A stretch of DNA of 64,000 nt from Halopseudomonas pertucinogena (lineage in GTDB: Bacteria; Pseudomonadota; Gammaproteobacteria; Pseudomonadales; Pseudomonadaceae): assembly GCF_014646575.1 (NCBI RefSeq), contig NZ_BMNN01000003.1, forward strand, positions 269,596 to 333,595, in the 5' to 3' direction. Both the position numbers and the translations under genes were made by a program. Shown here piece by piece: positions 29,271 through 38,139 of the stretch. The number at the start of each line of letters is the position of its first letter. The stretch's first letter is position 1. The notes under the pieces are model-generated. The model was given only the letters and a program-made list of their open reading frames with translations. It was not told the DNA's origin and searched no databases.

Positions 29271-30899
29271 TCAGCGGCGGCCGGACCGTCTGATCAGCAC
29301 GATCACCGGTGCCAGGCCTACCACCACCAGCGTCAGCGCCGGCAGGGAGGCGCGGGCCCACTCCCCCTCACTGGTCAGCGCATGGATGCGCACCGCCAGG
29401 GTATCCCAGCCGAAGGGGCGCATGAGCAGCGTAGCGGGCATCTCCTTGAGCACATCCACGAATACCAGCAGGGCAGCGCTGAGAATACCCGGCAGCAACA
29501 GCGGTACATACACCTTCCAGAACACCTGCCAGCCGGTCTGCCCCAGACTCAGGGCTGCCTCCGGGAGCGATGGCCGGATGCGCGCCAGCGAGGTATCGAG
29601 CGGCCCGTAGGCTACGGCCATGAAGCGGATCAGATAGGCCAGCAGCAGCGCGAACAGGCTGCCGAGCAGGATCGGGGCCGGGTTGGCCGCACCCAGCAGG
29701 CTGCGCAGCGGTACCACCAGGGTGTTATCGAGGAAACTGAAGAAGAACATGATTCCCACCGCCAATACCGACCCGGGCAGGGCATAACCCAGATTGGCCA
29801 CGGCCACGGCACTGCGCACCCGCCGTATCGGCTGCAGGCGCGAGGCCAGCACCAGCAGGGTTGCTACCGCCACGGTCATCAGCGCGGCGATGCCGCCGAG
29901 CATCAGGGTATTGCGGATGGTCGACCAGTAGCGGCTGTCGAGATCGACGAAGCCACTGCTGACCAGCCAGTACAGCAGCTGGATGACCGGGATGATGAAG
30001 GCCACCGACAGGATCAGCACGCAGTAGCCGCTGGCCAGCCAGGCAAGCGGCCCGCGCAGCCGGTAGAGCGCGCCCTTGCGGGGCTTGTCATTGGCCGGGA
30101 AGCGCTTGCTGCGGCCCTGGGCGTGACGTTCGATGAACAGCGCCAGAAAGACGAACAGCAGCAGCAGGCTGGCCAGCTGGGTAGCGCTCTGCAGACTGAA
30201 GAAGCCGTACCAGGTCTTGTAGATGGCGGTGGTGAAGGTGTCGAAATTGAACACCGACACCGCACCGAAATCCGCCAGGGTTTCCATGATGGCCAGCGCC
30301 GTACCGGCGCTGATGGCCGGTCTGGCCATCGGCATCGCCACCCGCCAGAAGCCCTGCCATGGCGTCTGCCCGAGTATGCGCGAGGCCTCCATCAGGCCCC
30401 TGCCCTGGGCCATGAAGGCGCTGCGCGCCAGCATGTAGACGTAGGGGTAGAACACCAGCACCAGCGTCAATATCACCCCGCCGGTGGAGCGGATGGGCGG
30501 CAGCCGGAAGTCGCTGCCAAACCAGCCCCGCAGCACAGTCTGGATCGGGCCGGCAAAGTCCAGCATGGCCACCATGACGAAAGCAAGCACGTATGCCGGC
30601 ACCGCGAAGGGCAGCATCAGCGCCCAGTCCAGCCAGCGCCTGCCGGGGAATTCGCACAGGCTGGTCAACCAGGCCAGGCTGACCCCCAGCAGCACCACAC
30701 CGATCCCCACCCCGAACACCAGCACCAGCGTATTGCCGATCAATCGCGCCATCTGGGTCTGCATCAGGTGCTCCCAGATCAGCGGATCCACGCTCTGCCA
30801 GCTGATGAGCAGAACCAGCAGCGGCATGAGCACCAGGGCGGCGGCGGCGTAGACAATCAGTTGCCAGCGAAGCTTGCGGGTGGTGAGTGGGCGGGCCAC
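29271..30899 (-). CDS. fbpB: Iron(III) ABC transporter permease FbpB/SfuB-type
   Basis: 542-residue inner-membrane permease with two fused permease halves, about twelve helices. Each half has an EAA-type loop: EASRILGQTPWQGFWRVAMP (about 215) and EAALSLGQTGWQVFWKVYVP (about 465). It transports ferric iron delivered by the periplasmic FbpA encoded just upstream. The GTG at 30899 is selected for GGGAG 5 nt before it; an in-frame start 13 codons upstream lies inside the terminator hairpin. No ATPase gene (fbpC) is in the window. Confidence 0.92.
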   Translation of the reverse strand: MARPLTTRKLRWQLIVYAAAALVLMPLLVLLISWQSVDPLIWEHLMQTQMARLIGNTLVLVFGVGIGVVLLGVSLAWLTSLCEFPGRRWLDWALMLPFAVPAYVLAFVMVAMLDFAGPIQTVLRGWFGSDFRLPPIRSTGGVILTLVLVFYPYVYMLARSAFMAQGRGLMEASRILGQTPWQGFWRVAMPMARPAISAGTALAIMETLADFGAVSVFNFDTFTTAIYKTWYGFFSLQSATQLASLLLLFVFLALFIERHAQGRSKRFPANDKPRKGALYRLRGPLAWLASGYCVLILSVAFIIPVIQLLYWLVSSGFVDLDSRYWSTIRNTLMLGGIAALMTVAVATLLVLASRLQPIRRVRSAVAVANLGYALPGSVLAVGIMFFFSFLDNTLVVPLRSLLGAANPAPILLGSLFALLLAYLIRFMAVAYGPLDTSLARIRPSLPEAALSLGQTGWQVFWKVYVPLLLPGILSAALLVFVDVLKEMPATLLMRPFGWDTLAVRIHALTSEGEWARASLPALTLVVVGLAPVIVLIRRSGRR

Positions 30900-30926
30900 G
30901 AAGACTCCCTGTGGTAGACAAAACAA

Positions 30927-30950
30927 CACGCCCGGCATGAGCCGGGCGTG
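30927..30950 (-). terminator. Intrinsic terminator between fbpA and fbpB
   Basis: A perfect 10-bp GC-rich stem CACGCCCGGC-loop-GCCGGGCGTG with a 4-nt loop is followed on the minus strand by TTGTTTTGT. It lies 32 bp after the fbpA stop and just before fbpB. Partial read-through would give more binding protein than permease, a common arrangement in binding-protein ABC operons. Confidence 0.8.
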
Positions 30951-30982
30951 CAGTATACAAACAAAACGCTATGACAGGCGGA

Positions 30983-31984
30983 TCAGTTCCAGCCGAGGCG
31001 GTCCATCAGCATGATGGCCTCCGGTTGACGCCGACCGGCCACTTCGATGTGAACGTCATCGGCCTTGAAGTCACCCCAGGCCGCGACCTCCGGAGCGGAC
31101 TCCAGCGAAGGGTTGGCCGGGAACTCCATGTTCACGTCGGCGAAGATGCGCTGGGCCTCTTCAGTGGTCATCCACTCCAGCAGTTTTGTAGCCTCTTCCG
31201 GCTGCTTTGCATGCTTGGTGACACCGGCGCCGGAGATGTTGACGTGCACGCCGCGGTCGTCCTGGTTCGGCCAGAACAGCGCCACTTTCACGTCCGGCTC
31301 GCCCTTCTGCAGGCGGCCGAAGTAGTAGGAGTTGACGATGCCGACATCACACTGACCGGCGTCGATGGCCTTCAGCAGCGCGGTGTCGTCGGAGAATACC
31401 GGAGTGGCCAGGTTGGCCAGCCAGCCCTTGATCACCTCGGAGGTCTTCTCTTCGCCGATGGATTCCAGCATGGTGGCGACCAGCGACTGGTTGTACACCT
31501 TCTTGGAGGTACGCAGACATACGCGACCCTTCCAGCTGTCATCAGCCAGCGCCTCATAGGTACTCAGCTCCTCGGGTTTCACCCGCTCGGTGGAGTAGGC
31601 AATGGTGCGGGCGCGCAGGGACAGGCCGGTCCACATGTCGTTGCTGGAACGCAGGTGGGCGGGGATGTTCTCCTTGATGGTTTCCGAGTCGACCGGCTGG
31701 AACAGGCCCTGCTCCTCGGCCTGCCAGAGGTTGCCCGCATCCACGGTCATGAACATGTCCGCCGGCGTGTTGGCGCCCTCGGCGCGCAGGCGGGCCATCA
31801 GCGGCGCCTCACGGTCGGTGATGTAGTTGATCTTGACCCCGGTCTTTTCGGTATACATTTCGAAGACCGGTTTGATCAGGTGCTCCTGACGGGAAGAGTA
31901 GACCACCAGTTCCTTGGCCTGAGCGACGCTGGTAAAGGCGCTCAGCGCCAGGCTGAGCACAACGATATTGCGGGTTAGGGACAT
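30983..31984 (-). CDS. fbpA: Periplasmic iron(III)-binding protein FbpA
   Basis: 333 residues: signal peptide about 1-23 (ending SVAQA), then a ferric-ion-binding fold beginning [18 protein letters not shown]. The paired iron-ligand tyrosines are Tyr220-Tyr221 in [12 protein letters not shown], typical of FbpA/SfuA/FutA. It binds free or anion-coordinated Fe3+ in the periplasm for FbpB. A Fur-box-like sequence overlaps its promoter (separate entry), so iron repression is likely. Confidence 0.95.
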   Translation of the reverse strand: MSLTRNIVVLSLALSAFTSVAQAKELVVYSSRQEHLIKPVFEMYTEKTGVKINYITDREAPLMARLRAEGANTPADMFMTVDAGNLWQAEEQGLFQPVDSETIKENIPAHLRSSNDMWTGLSLRARTIAYSTERVKPEELSTYEALADDSWKGRVCLRTSKKVYNQSLVATMLESIGEEKTSEVIKGWLANLATPVFSDDTALLKAIDAGQCDVGIVNSYYFGRLQKGEPDVKVALFWPNQDDRGVHVNISGAGVTKHAKQPEEATKLLEWMTTEEAQRIFADVNMEFPANPSLESAPEVAAWGDFKADDVHIEVAGRRQPEAIMLMDRLGWN

Positions 31985-32018
31985 CAGCGTAAGCCTCGAT
32001 TTGGGAAAGCGAGGCTAG

Positions 32019-32047
32019 ATGATAATGATTTCAATTATGATCTTCAA
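32019..32047 (-). promoter_or_regulatory. fbpA promoter with overlapping Fur box
   Basis: On the minus strand TTGAAG (32047-32042) and TATCAT (32024-32019) are separated by exactly 17 bp, a good sigma-70 promoter. The spacer is covered by GATAATGATTTCAATTATG (plus-strand reading, 32021-32039), which matches the 19-bp Fur consensus at 14 positions. Fur with iron would block RNA polymerase here. Confidence 0.75.
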
Positions 32048-32062
32048 TATGCCGCAGCGACT

Positions 32063-33334
32063 TTATCCCGCCTGGTCCGTGCTTCTGGCCAGCTCCGGCA
32101 GCTCCCCTTCCAGCCCCAGCGCCCTGCGGACGATACCGGCCTTCAGGCCATCCATGCCATCCACCCAGCGCATGCCGGTGTTGCGCAACCAGCGCAGCGG
32201 CAGCGCATCCGCATGGAACAGCCGCTGGAAGCCCTCCATCGCCGCCATCATCGCCAGGTTGGCACCCATGCGACGGCGCTCGTATCGCTGCAGCACTGCC
32301 AGACTGGCAATATCCTCACCACGGACCAGTGCAGCGCGGATCACCTGGGCCAGCTCAGCAACATCCAGCAGTCCGAGGTTGACGCCCTGCCCGGCCAGCG
32401 GGTGAATGCTGTGCGCGGCATCGCCGATCAGTGCCAGACCCGGCTGCACATAACGCCGCGCATGGCGCTGGCGCAGGGGAATGCAGTGACGCGGGTCGGC
32501 CTCCAGCACCGGCCCCAGCCGCCCTTCGATGGCCGCTTCCAGCTCCGCAAGAAAGGCCGGGTCGTCCAGCTGCATGACGCGCTGGGCCTGATCCGGCAGC
32601 AGCGACCAGACGATGGAGCAGTAGTGCTGCCCGTCCCGGTCGTTCAGTGGCAGAAAGGCCAGCGGGCCCGTGTCAAGGAAGGATTGCCAGGCGGTGGCCG
32701 CATGGCTGTTCCCGGTACGCACGGTGGTCACCACGGCGTGGTGCAGGTAATCCCACTCGCGCATGGCGAAACCGGCCAGCTCCCGCAGGCGTGAACGGGC
32801 GCCGTCGGCGGCGACCACCAGCGGCGCCTGCAGGCGCTCGCCGTCGGCCAGCTCCAGAGTCCACAGCTCGTCGTCCCGCGTCAGCCCGCTCACCTGACGC
32901 CCGCCCAGCAGCTGTACATCGGTCTGGCCCAGACTTTCCAGTACGGCCTGCTGCACCCGCCAGTTCTCGACGATGTGACCCAGGCGATTCTCACCGAGTG
33001 CCGCGGCATCAAAATTGACCTGGCCGGTACCGGCGCCATCCCACACGCACATATGCCGATAGGGACTGCGGTACGCCGGATCGATACGCGACCAGGCGTC
33101 GAGACGGGCGAGAATATTTTCCGAGGCGGCGCTCAGGGCGCTGACCCGGGGATCATAACCGGAGCCGGTAGCCCTCGCGCGCAGCGGCGCATCCAGCTGC
33201 ATGCCGTCCAGCAGCGCCACCCGCAGCGGCGCATCCGCCAGCGCCCGGGCCAGGGTGGCACCGACCATGCCGGCGCCTACCACAATCAGATCAAACTGCT
33301 GCGCCATGGCGCCTCCGTTCTGTTGCGGGTTCAT
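32063..33334 (-). CDS. ubiI: UbiI/VisC-like FAD-dependent ubiquinone-biosynthesis hydroxylase
   Basis: 423-residue flavin monooxygenase of the UbiH/Coq6 family. The FAD motif is VVGAGMVGATLARAL (about 19-33), the second FAD motif is LIGDAAHSIHPLAGQGVNLGLLD (near 308), and VAADGARSRLREL lies between. Paired with UbiH upstream in the conserved pepP-ubiH-ubiI order, it probably hydroxylates C5 of the ubiquinone ring; UbiF-type C6 activity cannot be excluded. Its ATG overlaps the ubiH stop by 4 bp (ATGA), which favours this start over the inner Met10. Confidence 0.88.
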   Translation of the reverse strand: MNPQQNGGAMAQQFDLIVVGAGMVGATLARALADAPLRVALLDGMQLDAPLRARATGSGYDPRVSALSAASENILARLDAWSRIDPAYRSPYRHMCVWDGAGTGQVNFDAAALGENRLGHIVENWRVQQAVLESLGQTDVQLLGGRQVSGLTRDDELWTLELADGERLQAPLVVAADGARSRLRELAGFAMREWDYLHHAVVTTVRTGNSHAATAWQSFLDTGPLAFLPLNDRDGQHYCSIVWSLLPDQAQRVMQLDDPAFLAELEAAIEGRLGPVLEADPRHCIPLRQRHARRYVQPGLALIGDAAHSIHPLAGQGVNLGLLDVAELAQVIRAALVRGEDIASLAVLQRYERRRMGANLAMMAAMEGFQRLFHADALPLRWLRNTGMRWVDGMDGLKAGIVRRALGLEGELPELARSTDQAG

Positions 33335-34524
33335 CCTCGCAGCCCCATACCCTGACGCGCCAGCCGCGTCTTCAGCGGTGGCAGCAGGTCCATTGCCAGC
33401 AGTCCGGTATTGCGGCCGACGACCAGCAACGGGTTGCGGTTGCTGAACAACTGAGTCAGGTAATGACTGAAGGCCACGGTTGCCATCTGATCCCCCCGCT
33501 GGCCGTCAAGATACTGCTGCAGTACCGCCAGCGAGCCGGGGTGAAGACCGTCACGCTGCGCCCGGCTCAGGGCATCGGCCAGCGCCATGGCGTCGCGCAG
33601 GGACAGGTTGAAGCCCTGGCCGGCGATCGGATGCAGACTGTGTGCGGCGTTGCCCAGCACGACCAGGTGCGAGCGCACCTGTTCTTCGGCCTCGATCAGG
33701 CTGAGCGGATAACTGGCCCGCTCGCCCACCTGGGTCAACGCCCCCATGCGGAAGCCGAACGCTGCCTGCAGGCGCTCGAGAAAGGCATCGTCCGGCAGCG
33801 CGGCGACCTCGGCTGCCACATCCACGGCCAGGGTCCACACCAGTGCGCTGCGCTGCCCGGACAGTGGCAGCAGCGCCAGCGGCCCGGTTTCGGTAAAGCG
33901 TTCGTAGGCGACGCCGGCATGGCCCTGCGCCGTGGTCACGTTGGCAATCACCGCCACCTGCTGGTAGGGGTTGATCTTGCGATGAATGCCCAACTGGTCG
34001 AGCAGACCGGAGCGTCCACCATCGGCTATCACCAGCAGATCGGAATCCAGCTGCCGCGCGCCGTCCGCCACCTGCAGGTCCAGGCGGTAGCCGCCGGGCT
34101 GCGCCTGGGCGCGGGCGACCCGCGCCGGGGCGCACCATTCAATGGCCTGCTGGTCCAGATTGCCCAGCAGCACCTCGCCCAGCCAGGCGTTTTCGACTAT
34201 GTACCCCAGCGCAGGCACGCCCTCATCCTCGGCATGCATGCGCGCCGAGCCCGGGTGGCCACGGTCGGACACGTGGATCTGCCGGATAGGCTCGGCGCGC
34301 CGAGCCAGTTCGGTCCAGATGCCCAACCGCTCGAACAATCGGCGGCTGCCATGGGACAGGGCGGTGGAGCGGTTGTCATAGCTCGGCTGCCAGCCGCCCT
34401 CTGCCGGCGGTTGCGCCTCGATCAGCCGAATGGTCCAACCGGACGCCCGGGCGCAGTCCTGCAACCCCAGCGCCAGGCTGGCGCCGACCATGCCGCCACC
34501 GACGATGTTCAGCTGATAGCTCAC
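33331..34524 (-). CDS. ubiH: 2-octaprenyl-6-methoxyphenol hydroxylase UbiH
   Basis: 397-residue flavin monooxygenase homologous to its neighbour. FAD motifs: IVGGGMVGASLALGL at the N-terminus and VLGNAAHSLHPIAGQGFNLSLRD near residue 290, with the family form NAAHS in place of GDAAHS. It hydroxylates C1 of the ubiquinone ring. It is coupled by 4-bp overlaps to both pepP upstream and ubiI downstream. Confidence 0.93.
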   Translation of the reverse strand: MSYQLNIVGGGMVGASLALGLQDCARASGWTIRLIEAQPPAEGGWQPSYDNRSTALSHGSRRLFERLGIWTELARRAEPIRQIHVSDRGHPGSARMHAEDEGVPALGYIVENAWLGEVLLGNLDQQAIEWCAPARVARAQAQPGGYRLDLQVADGARQLDSDLLVIADGGRSGLLDQLGIHRKINPYQQVAVIANVTTAQGHAGVAYERFTETGPLALLPLSGQRSALVWTLAVDVAAEVAALPDDAFLERLQAAFGFRMGALTQVGERASYPLSLIEAEEQVRSHLVVLGNAAHSLHPIAGQGFNLSLRDAMALADALSRAQRDGLHPGSLAVLQQYLDGQRGDQMATVAFSHYLTQLFSNRNPLLVVGRNTGLLAMDLLPPLKTRLARQGMGLRG

Positions 34525-35858
34525 GCAGGCTCCCCGACAGCACGGGCCTCGGCCATCAGCGCTTCGATCTCGTCCGCCTCGCGGGGCACCTTGCCGGTGA
34601 GAATCTGGTGGCCGTCGCGGGTCACCAGCACGTCGTCCTCAATGCGGATACCGATGCCGCGCCACCTGGCCGGTAAGTTCTCGTTATCCGCTGCGATATA
34701 GATGCCCGGCTCGACGGTCATCACCATGCCCGGCTCGAGCACCCGCCACTCTCCGCCGACACGGTATTCGCCCACATCATGCACATCCATGCCCAGCCAG
34801 TGGCCGGCGCGGTGCATGTAGAACGGTCGGTAGGCGCCAGCCTCGATCAGGTCGTCCAGCTCACCCTGCAGCAGCCCGAGTTCCAGCAGCCCTTCGGTGA
34901 TGACCCGCACCGTGGCGTCATGGGCTTCGTTCCAGTCGCGGCCGGGGCCGATGACGGCAAAGGCGGCTGCCTGGGCCTTGAGCACCAGATCGTAGATCGC
35001 CCGCTGCTCGGCGGTGAACCGGCCATTGGCGGGGAAGGTGCGGGTGATGTCGCTGGCGTAGCAATCGAGCTCGCAGCCCGCGTCGATCAGTACCAGGTCG
35101 CCGTCACGGATCTGCGCGGTGTTTTCCGTGTAATGCAGGATGCAGGCGTTGCGCCCGGCGGCAACAATGGAGGCATAGGCTGGAGCGCGGCTGCCATGGC
35201 GCATGAAGCAGTACTGCAGCTCGGCTTCCAGCTGATATTCGTACATGCCCGGACGGCAGGCCTGCATCGCGCGGATATGTGCCTCGGCGGAAATGTCCGC
35301 GGCGGCCTGCATCACCTTGATTTCCGCCGCGCTCTTGTACAGACGCATGTCGTGCAGCAGATGGTCCAGCGCGACGAATTCCTTGGGTGGCTCCGCGCCC
35401 ATGCGCGCCTTGCTGCGGATGGCATGCAGCCAGCCGGTGAGCTGCATATCGAATTCATGATTGGCACCCAGCGCGTAGTAGACCCGCTCGCGCCCCTCGA
35501 TCAGCCCGGGCAGGATGTCGTCGATATCAGTGATGGGGAAGGCATCGTCGGCGCCATAATCGGCCACCGCACCGGTCTGCCCGGCGCGGTATCCGTCCCA
35601 CAGCTCGCGCTCGGGGTCCTTCTCCCGACAGAACAGCACGTACTCGCCATGCTCGCGGCCGGGGATCAGAGCCATCACCGCCTCCGGCTCGGGGAATCCG
35701 GTCAGATACTGGAAGTCGCTGTCCTGACGGTACTGATACTCGGTATCGCGGCTGCGCACATGCACCGGCGCAGCGGGCAGTATCGCGATGCTGCCGGGGA
35801 CCATCTGGTCCATCAGTGCCTTGCGGCGACGGGTGTATTCCTGTTTGCTGATACGCAT
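34521..35858 (-). CDS. pepP: Xaa-Pro aminopeptidase PepP
   Basis: 445-residue M24B metallopeptidase that removes N-terminal residues preceding proline. The five metal ligands are visible: Asp pair in LIDAGCELDCYASDITRTF, His in HRAGHWLGMDVHDVG, Glu in MTVEPGIYIA and Glu in GIRIEDDVLVT. GAGGAG lies 5 nt before the ATG. It sits in the ygfB-pepP-ubiH-ubiI operon. Confidence 0.96.
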   Translation of the reverse strand: MRISKQEYTRRRKALMDQMVPGSIAILPAAPVHVRSRDTEYQYRQDSDFQYLTGFPEPEAVMALIPGREHGEYVLFCREKDPERELWDGYRAGQTGAVADYGADDAFPITDIDDILPGLIEGRERVYYALGANHEFDMQLTGWLHAIRSKARMGAEPPKEFVALDHLLHDMRLYKSAAEIKVMQAAADISAEAHIRAMQACRPGMYEYQLEAELQYCFMRHGSRAPAYASIVAAGRNACILHYTENTAQIRDGDLVLIDAGCELDCYASDITRTFPANGRFTAEQRAIYDLVLKAQAAAFAVIGPGRDWNEAHDATVRVITEGLLELGLLQGELDDLIEAGAYRPFYMHRAGHWLGMDVHDVGEYRVGGEWRVLEPGMVMTVEPGIYIAADNENLPARWRGIGIRIEDDVLVTRDGHQILTGKVPREADEIEALMAEARAVGEPA

Positions 35859-35867
35859 GGGTTCTCC

Positions 35868-36434
35868 TCAATGCAGTGATGCAGGCGGCTGATCCCGGCC
35901 AGCGGGCTGGCACTCACTGAACAGCAGCAGCACGGCCATGCGCACATATTCCATGACTTCCATGAAATCGACTTCGTTGGCCTCGGACTCATCCAGATCG
36001 GTCTGCACCTGGGCAATGGCGGCAAAGTCTGCCAGTACACCCTCGGCCTCCTCGCTCAGTGCCTGCTCCCTCGAGACCAGACCGAAGCCGCCGAGAAAGG
36101 CCTCGCACCACTGGCCCAGGGCCTGCGCGCGTTGTTCGATGGGTGCCTCATCGCTGGGCAGCAGCAGGGTCAGGGCGAAACCGCTGTCGCTCAACTGGGC
36201 CAGGGTGGCATCGTGCAGCTGGATCAGCAGCACCCGGTCGGCCTCACCGGGCGCGCTGCGCCCGTCGATCAGTTCCCGAGCGACGTCCAGCCAGCCCGCG
36301 TGCTCGAGCCGGGCGCCGGCACTCAGCCGGCCTGCCAGATGGCCGTGCAGCTCGGCCGGAAAGCCGGCCGCGCCGAGCTGGCGGAACATCTGGTCGAAGC
36401 GGTCGTAATCAAAGGCGGCGGACATCCGAAGCAT
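35868..36434 (-). CDS. UPF0149 family protein (YgfB/YecA-like)
   Basis: 188 residues, helical, of the UPF0149 family, which regularly precedes pepP. The C-terminal half carries typical motifs (QRAQALGQWCEAFLGGFGL, NEVDFMEVMEYVRMAVLLLF). The ATG at 36434 is chosen because the open frame upstream is compositionally odd and runs into the divergent gene; another ATG lies three codons in. AGAGAG sits about 10 nt before it. In P. aeruginosa a homolog (YgfB) has been reported to modulate beta-lactam resistance through the ampDh3/AlpA route; whether that holds here is unknown. Confidence 0.85.
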   Translation of the reverse strand: MLRMSAAFDYDRFDQMFRQLGAAGFPAELHGHLAGRLSAGARLEHAGWLDVARELIDGRSAPGEADRVLLIQLHDATLAQLSDSGFALTLLLPSDEAPIEQRAQALGQWCEAFLGGFGLVSREQALSEEAEGVLADFAAIAQVQTDLDESEANEVDFMEVMEYVRMAVLLLFSECQPAGRDQPPASLH

Positions 36435-36604
36435 GGTTGGCAATCTCTCTGGCGGGGGTGAACGCGAGCAGTGTATTCCAGACGCTGCGGATATCCTACC
36501 GATGGGACACCCGGAACAACAACCGGTGACAGCATCGCCGTGTTTGACCGCCCTGCCGGGCGGCTCTATAGTTGGCCCCACAGCGGGATGACAGAACGGC
36601 ACCC

Positions 36605-36814
36605 ATGGAACACCCCGAAATCGCTACCCTGATTGAAAAAGTAGACCGGCTGATCGAGATATGCGATCGGCTGCAACTGCAGAACCGGCAACTCCAGGCG
36701 CAGGAACGCAACTGGCGGGAAGAGCGACTGCAACTGATCGAAAAGAACGATCTGGCCCGCCAGAAGGTCGAAGCCATGATATTGCGTTTGAAATCCCTGG
36801 AGCACGATTCATGA
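36605..36814 (+). CDS. Small coiled-coil protein, TIGR02449 family
   Basis: 69-residue protein that is one continuous coiled coil (LIEKVDRLIEICDRLQLQNR, then QLQAQERNWREERLQLIEK). It lies directly before zapA and shares ATGA with it. This family (TIGR02449) keeps that position in Pseudomonas and other gammaproteobacteria. By similarity of length and coil to ZapB, an accessory division role has been suggested for such proteins; that remains inference. Confidence 0.85.
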   Translation: MEHPEIATLIEKVDRLIEICDRLQLQNRQLQAQERNWREERLQLIEKNDLARQKVEAMILRLKSLEHDS

Positions 36815-37113
36815 GCCAACCCCTCACCGTCACGCTGCACATCCTCGACAAGGAATATCAGGTCGCCTGTCCACCGGACCAGCGCTACAACCTGGAAGAG
36901 GCCGCCCGCCATCTGGACGCCACCATGCGCGACATCCGCAATCGCGGCAAGGTGATCGGGCTGGAGCGGATCGCGGTGATGGCTGCACTCAACATAAGTC
37001 ATGAAATGCTCACCGGCAGCCGCTCACAGAACCAGCTGCTCAGTGAGCAGCAACAGCAGATTGCCGACCTTGCCACCCGTCTGGATCAGGCGCTCGCCCG
37101 CCATCAGGACTGA
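36811..37113 (+). CDS. zapA: Cell division protein ZapA
   Basis: 100-residue ZapA, which cross-links FtsZ filaments at the division ring. The N-terminal globular part has VTLHILDKEYQVACPPDQ and EEAARHLDATMRDIRNRGKV; the C-terminus is a coiled coil. The ATG overlaps the stop of the small coiled-coil gene by 4 bp. It is followed by 6S RNA and the folate cyclo-ligase gene, the classic zapA-ssrS-ygfA order. Confidence 0.95.
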   Translation: MSQPLTVTLHILDKEYQVACPPDQRYNLEEAARHLDATMRDIRNRGKVIGLERIAVMAALNISHEMLTGSRSQNQLLSEQQQQIADLATRLDQALARHQD

Positions 37114-37130
37114 GGGCTCCCCCCGGTCGG

Positions 37131-37158
37131 TGGCAACCTGGTGATTATTCTGTATACT
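37131..37158 (+). promoter_or_regulatory. 6S RNA promoter
   Basis: -35-like TGGCAA (37131-37136) and -10 TATACT (37153-37158) are 16 bp apart, placing the start near 37164-37166, where the 6S RNA sequence begins. Confidence 0.55.
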
Positions 37159-37164
37159 CGGTCA

Positions 37165-37343
37165 TATCCCTGGGACGTTAGCCAGTCGGAGACGTCCCTG
37201 AGCCGATACTCCTGTAGAAGGAGGCCGCGCGCTAGCGTCAGTGTGCATGTCCGCAAGACGGAAAGCCTGAGACGCTGCCGTGTCCACCACCTTGAACTTT
37301 CGGGTTCAAGGGCTAACCCGACAGCGGCGTTCCGGGGACCCCA
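37165..37343 (+). ncRNA. ssrS: 6S RNA
   Basis: About 180 nt between zapA and ygfA. The ends pair into a long terminal stem (TCCCTGGGACG near the start, CGTTCCGGGGA near the end). Conserved pieces include CCCTGAGCCGATA at 37196-37208 and CCTTGAAC-loop-GTTCAAGGGCTA around 37291-37315, the right-hand 3' signature of gammaproteobacterial 6S RNAs. It mimics an open promoter and sequesters sigma-70 RNA polymerase in stationary phase. Exact ends are approximate. The ygfA start codon follows within 4 nt, so read-through can express that gene. Confidence 0.9.
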
Positions 37344-37346
37344 CTC

Positions 37347-37997
37347 ATGAGCAACGAGCGCAGTCAGCTGCGCCGCCAGCTGCGCCGGGCCCGACGCAAC
37401 CTCACCCCCCAGCAGCAGCGCAAGGCCAGTCAGAAGCTGTTACAACAGCTTGCTCAGCACCCCTTGTTCCGCCGCAGCCGGCACATCGCCTTCTATCTAG
37501 CCAATGATGGCGAGATAGACCCCGCCGCACTGATGGAACAGGCCCGCAGGATGGGCAAGCACTGCTACCTGCCGGTACTCAGCGAATGGCCGGCCAATCG
37601 CATGAGTTTCCAGCGGCTGGTCAGTGGCCAGCGCTGGACACGCAACCGTTTCGGCATCCGCGAACCGCAACCCAACCGCAGCCTGCAGGCCCGACCCTGG
37701 CGATTGGACCTGGTACTCCTGCCGCTGGTCGGCTTCGACGAGCAGGGAAACCGCCTGGGCATGGGCGGAGGGTTCTACGATCGCACCTTCGCCTACCTCA
37801 GGCGCAGGCGGCACTGGACCGGACCACAACTGCTTGGCCTGGCCCATGCCTGCCAGAAAGTCGAGCAGCTGCCTGCCGCCTCATGGGACATTCCCCTGAA
37901 TGGCATCGTCAGCGATCAACAATTATTCCTGCTGCGTGGGGCACGGCGCCAGCCGACTCGGCGGGGCGCTCGAAATAGCTCTGGGTGTATCCGGTAG
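37347..37997 (+). CDS. ygfA: 5-formyltetrahydrofolate cyclo-ligase
   Basis: 216 residues. It converts 5-formyl-THF to 5,10-methenyl-THF with ATP. Basic start RSQLRRQLRRARRNLTPQQQ, then the core LPLVGFDEQGNRLGMGGGFYDRTF holding the family signature GMGGGxYD. It lies directly behind 6S RNA. The last 20 residues (after LFLLRGARR) extend beyond the usual C-terminus and are antisense to a small minus-strand gene (37909-38058). Confidence 0.94.
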   Translation: MSNERSQLRRQLRRARRNLTPQQQRKASQKLLQQLAQHPLFRRSRHIAFYLANDGEIDPAALMEQARRMGKHCYLPVLSEWPANRMSFQRLVSGQRWTRNRFGIREPQPNRSLQARPWRLDLVLLPLVGFDEQGNRLGMGGGFYDRTFAYLRRRRHWTGPQLLGLAHACQKVEQLPAASWDIPLNGIVSDQQLFLLRGARRQPTRRGARNSSGCIR

Positions 37998-38058
37998 TCA
38001 CCACGCCAAGGGTGAAAACCAGCACGAGGATCCAAATCAAATCCGGTTTGCGGCGCAT
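37909..38058 (-). CDS. Small single-pass membrane protein (49 residues)
   Basis: 49-codon gene convergent with, and overlapping, the 3' end of ygfA. The product starts MRRKPDLIWILVLVFTLGVV, a basic N-terminus and one transmembrane helix (about 7-23), followed by TTGYTQSYFERP and a short periplasmic-type tail. GGAG lies 7 nt before the ATG. A strong Fur-box-like sequence sits about 63-81 bp upstream, so it may be iron-regulated. I believe similar small proteins occur near ygfA in other pseudomonads but cannot verify it here. Function unknown. Confidence 0.6.
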   Translation of the reverse strand: MRRKPDLIWILVLVFTLGVVTTGYTQSYFERPAESAGAVPHAAGIIVDR

Positions 38059-38120
38059 CTCCTGACTCCATTCTGGCCGACTGCTGAACTGCTTGCGAAA
38101 GCATCCGCGAGACGGGGAGC

Positions 38121-38139
38121 GATATTATTATCATTATTG
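38121..38139 (-). promoter_or_regulatory. Fur-box-like sequence before the small membrane protein gene
   Basis: Read on the minus strand it is AATAATGATAATAATATC; eleven consecutive bases (ATAATGATAAT) match the Fur consensus core, about 13 of 19 overall. A TAATAT -10 candidate is embedded in it. It is 63 bp from the minus-strand ATG at 38058; the nearest plus-strand gene is more than 1.7 kb away, so the minus-strand gene is the likely target. Confidence 0.6.

Noticed and set aside
29244..30917. Long plus-strand open frame opposite fbpB
   Set aside because: Composition is Gln/His/Gly-rich with no domain; it is the complement shadow of the permease gene. The same applies to the plus-strand frame opposite ptsP (18038-20320) and the minus-strand frame opposite glcB (54085-55815).
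37916..38134. 72-codon minus-strand frame overlapping the small membrane protein
   Set aside because: It lies in a different frame, has no good ribosome site and is Arg/Gly-rich, whereas the 49-codon frame has a ribosome site and a clear membrane helix.
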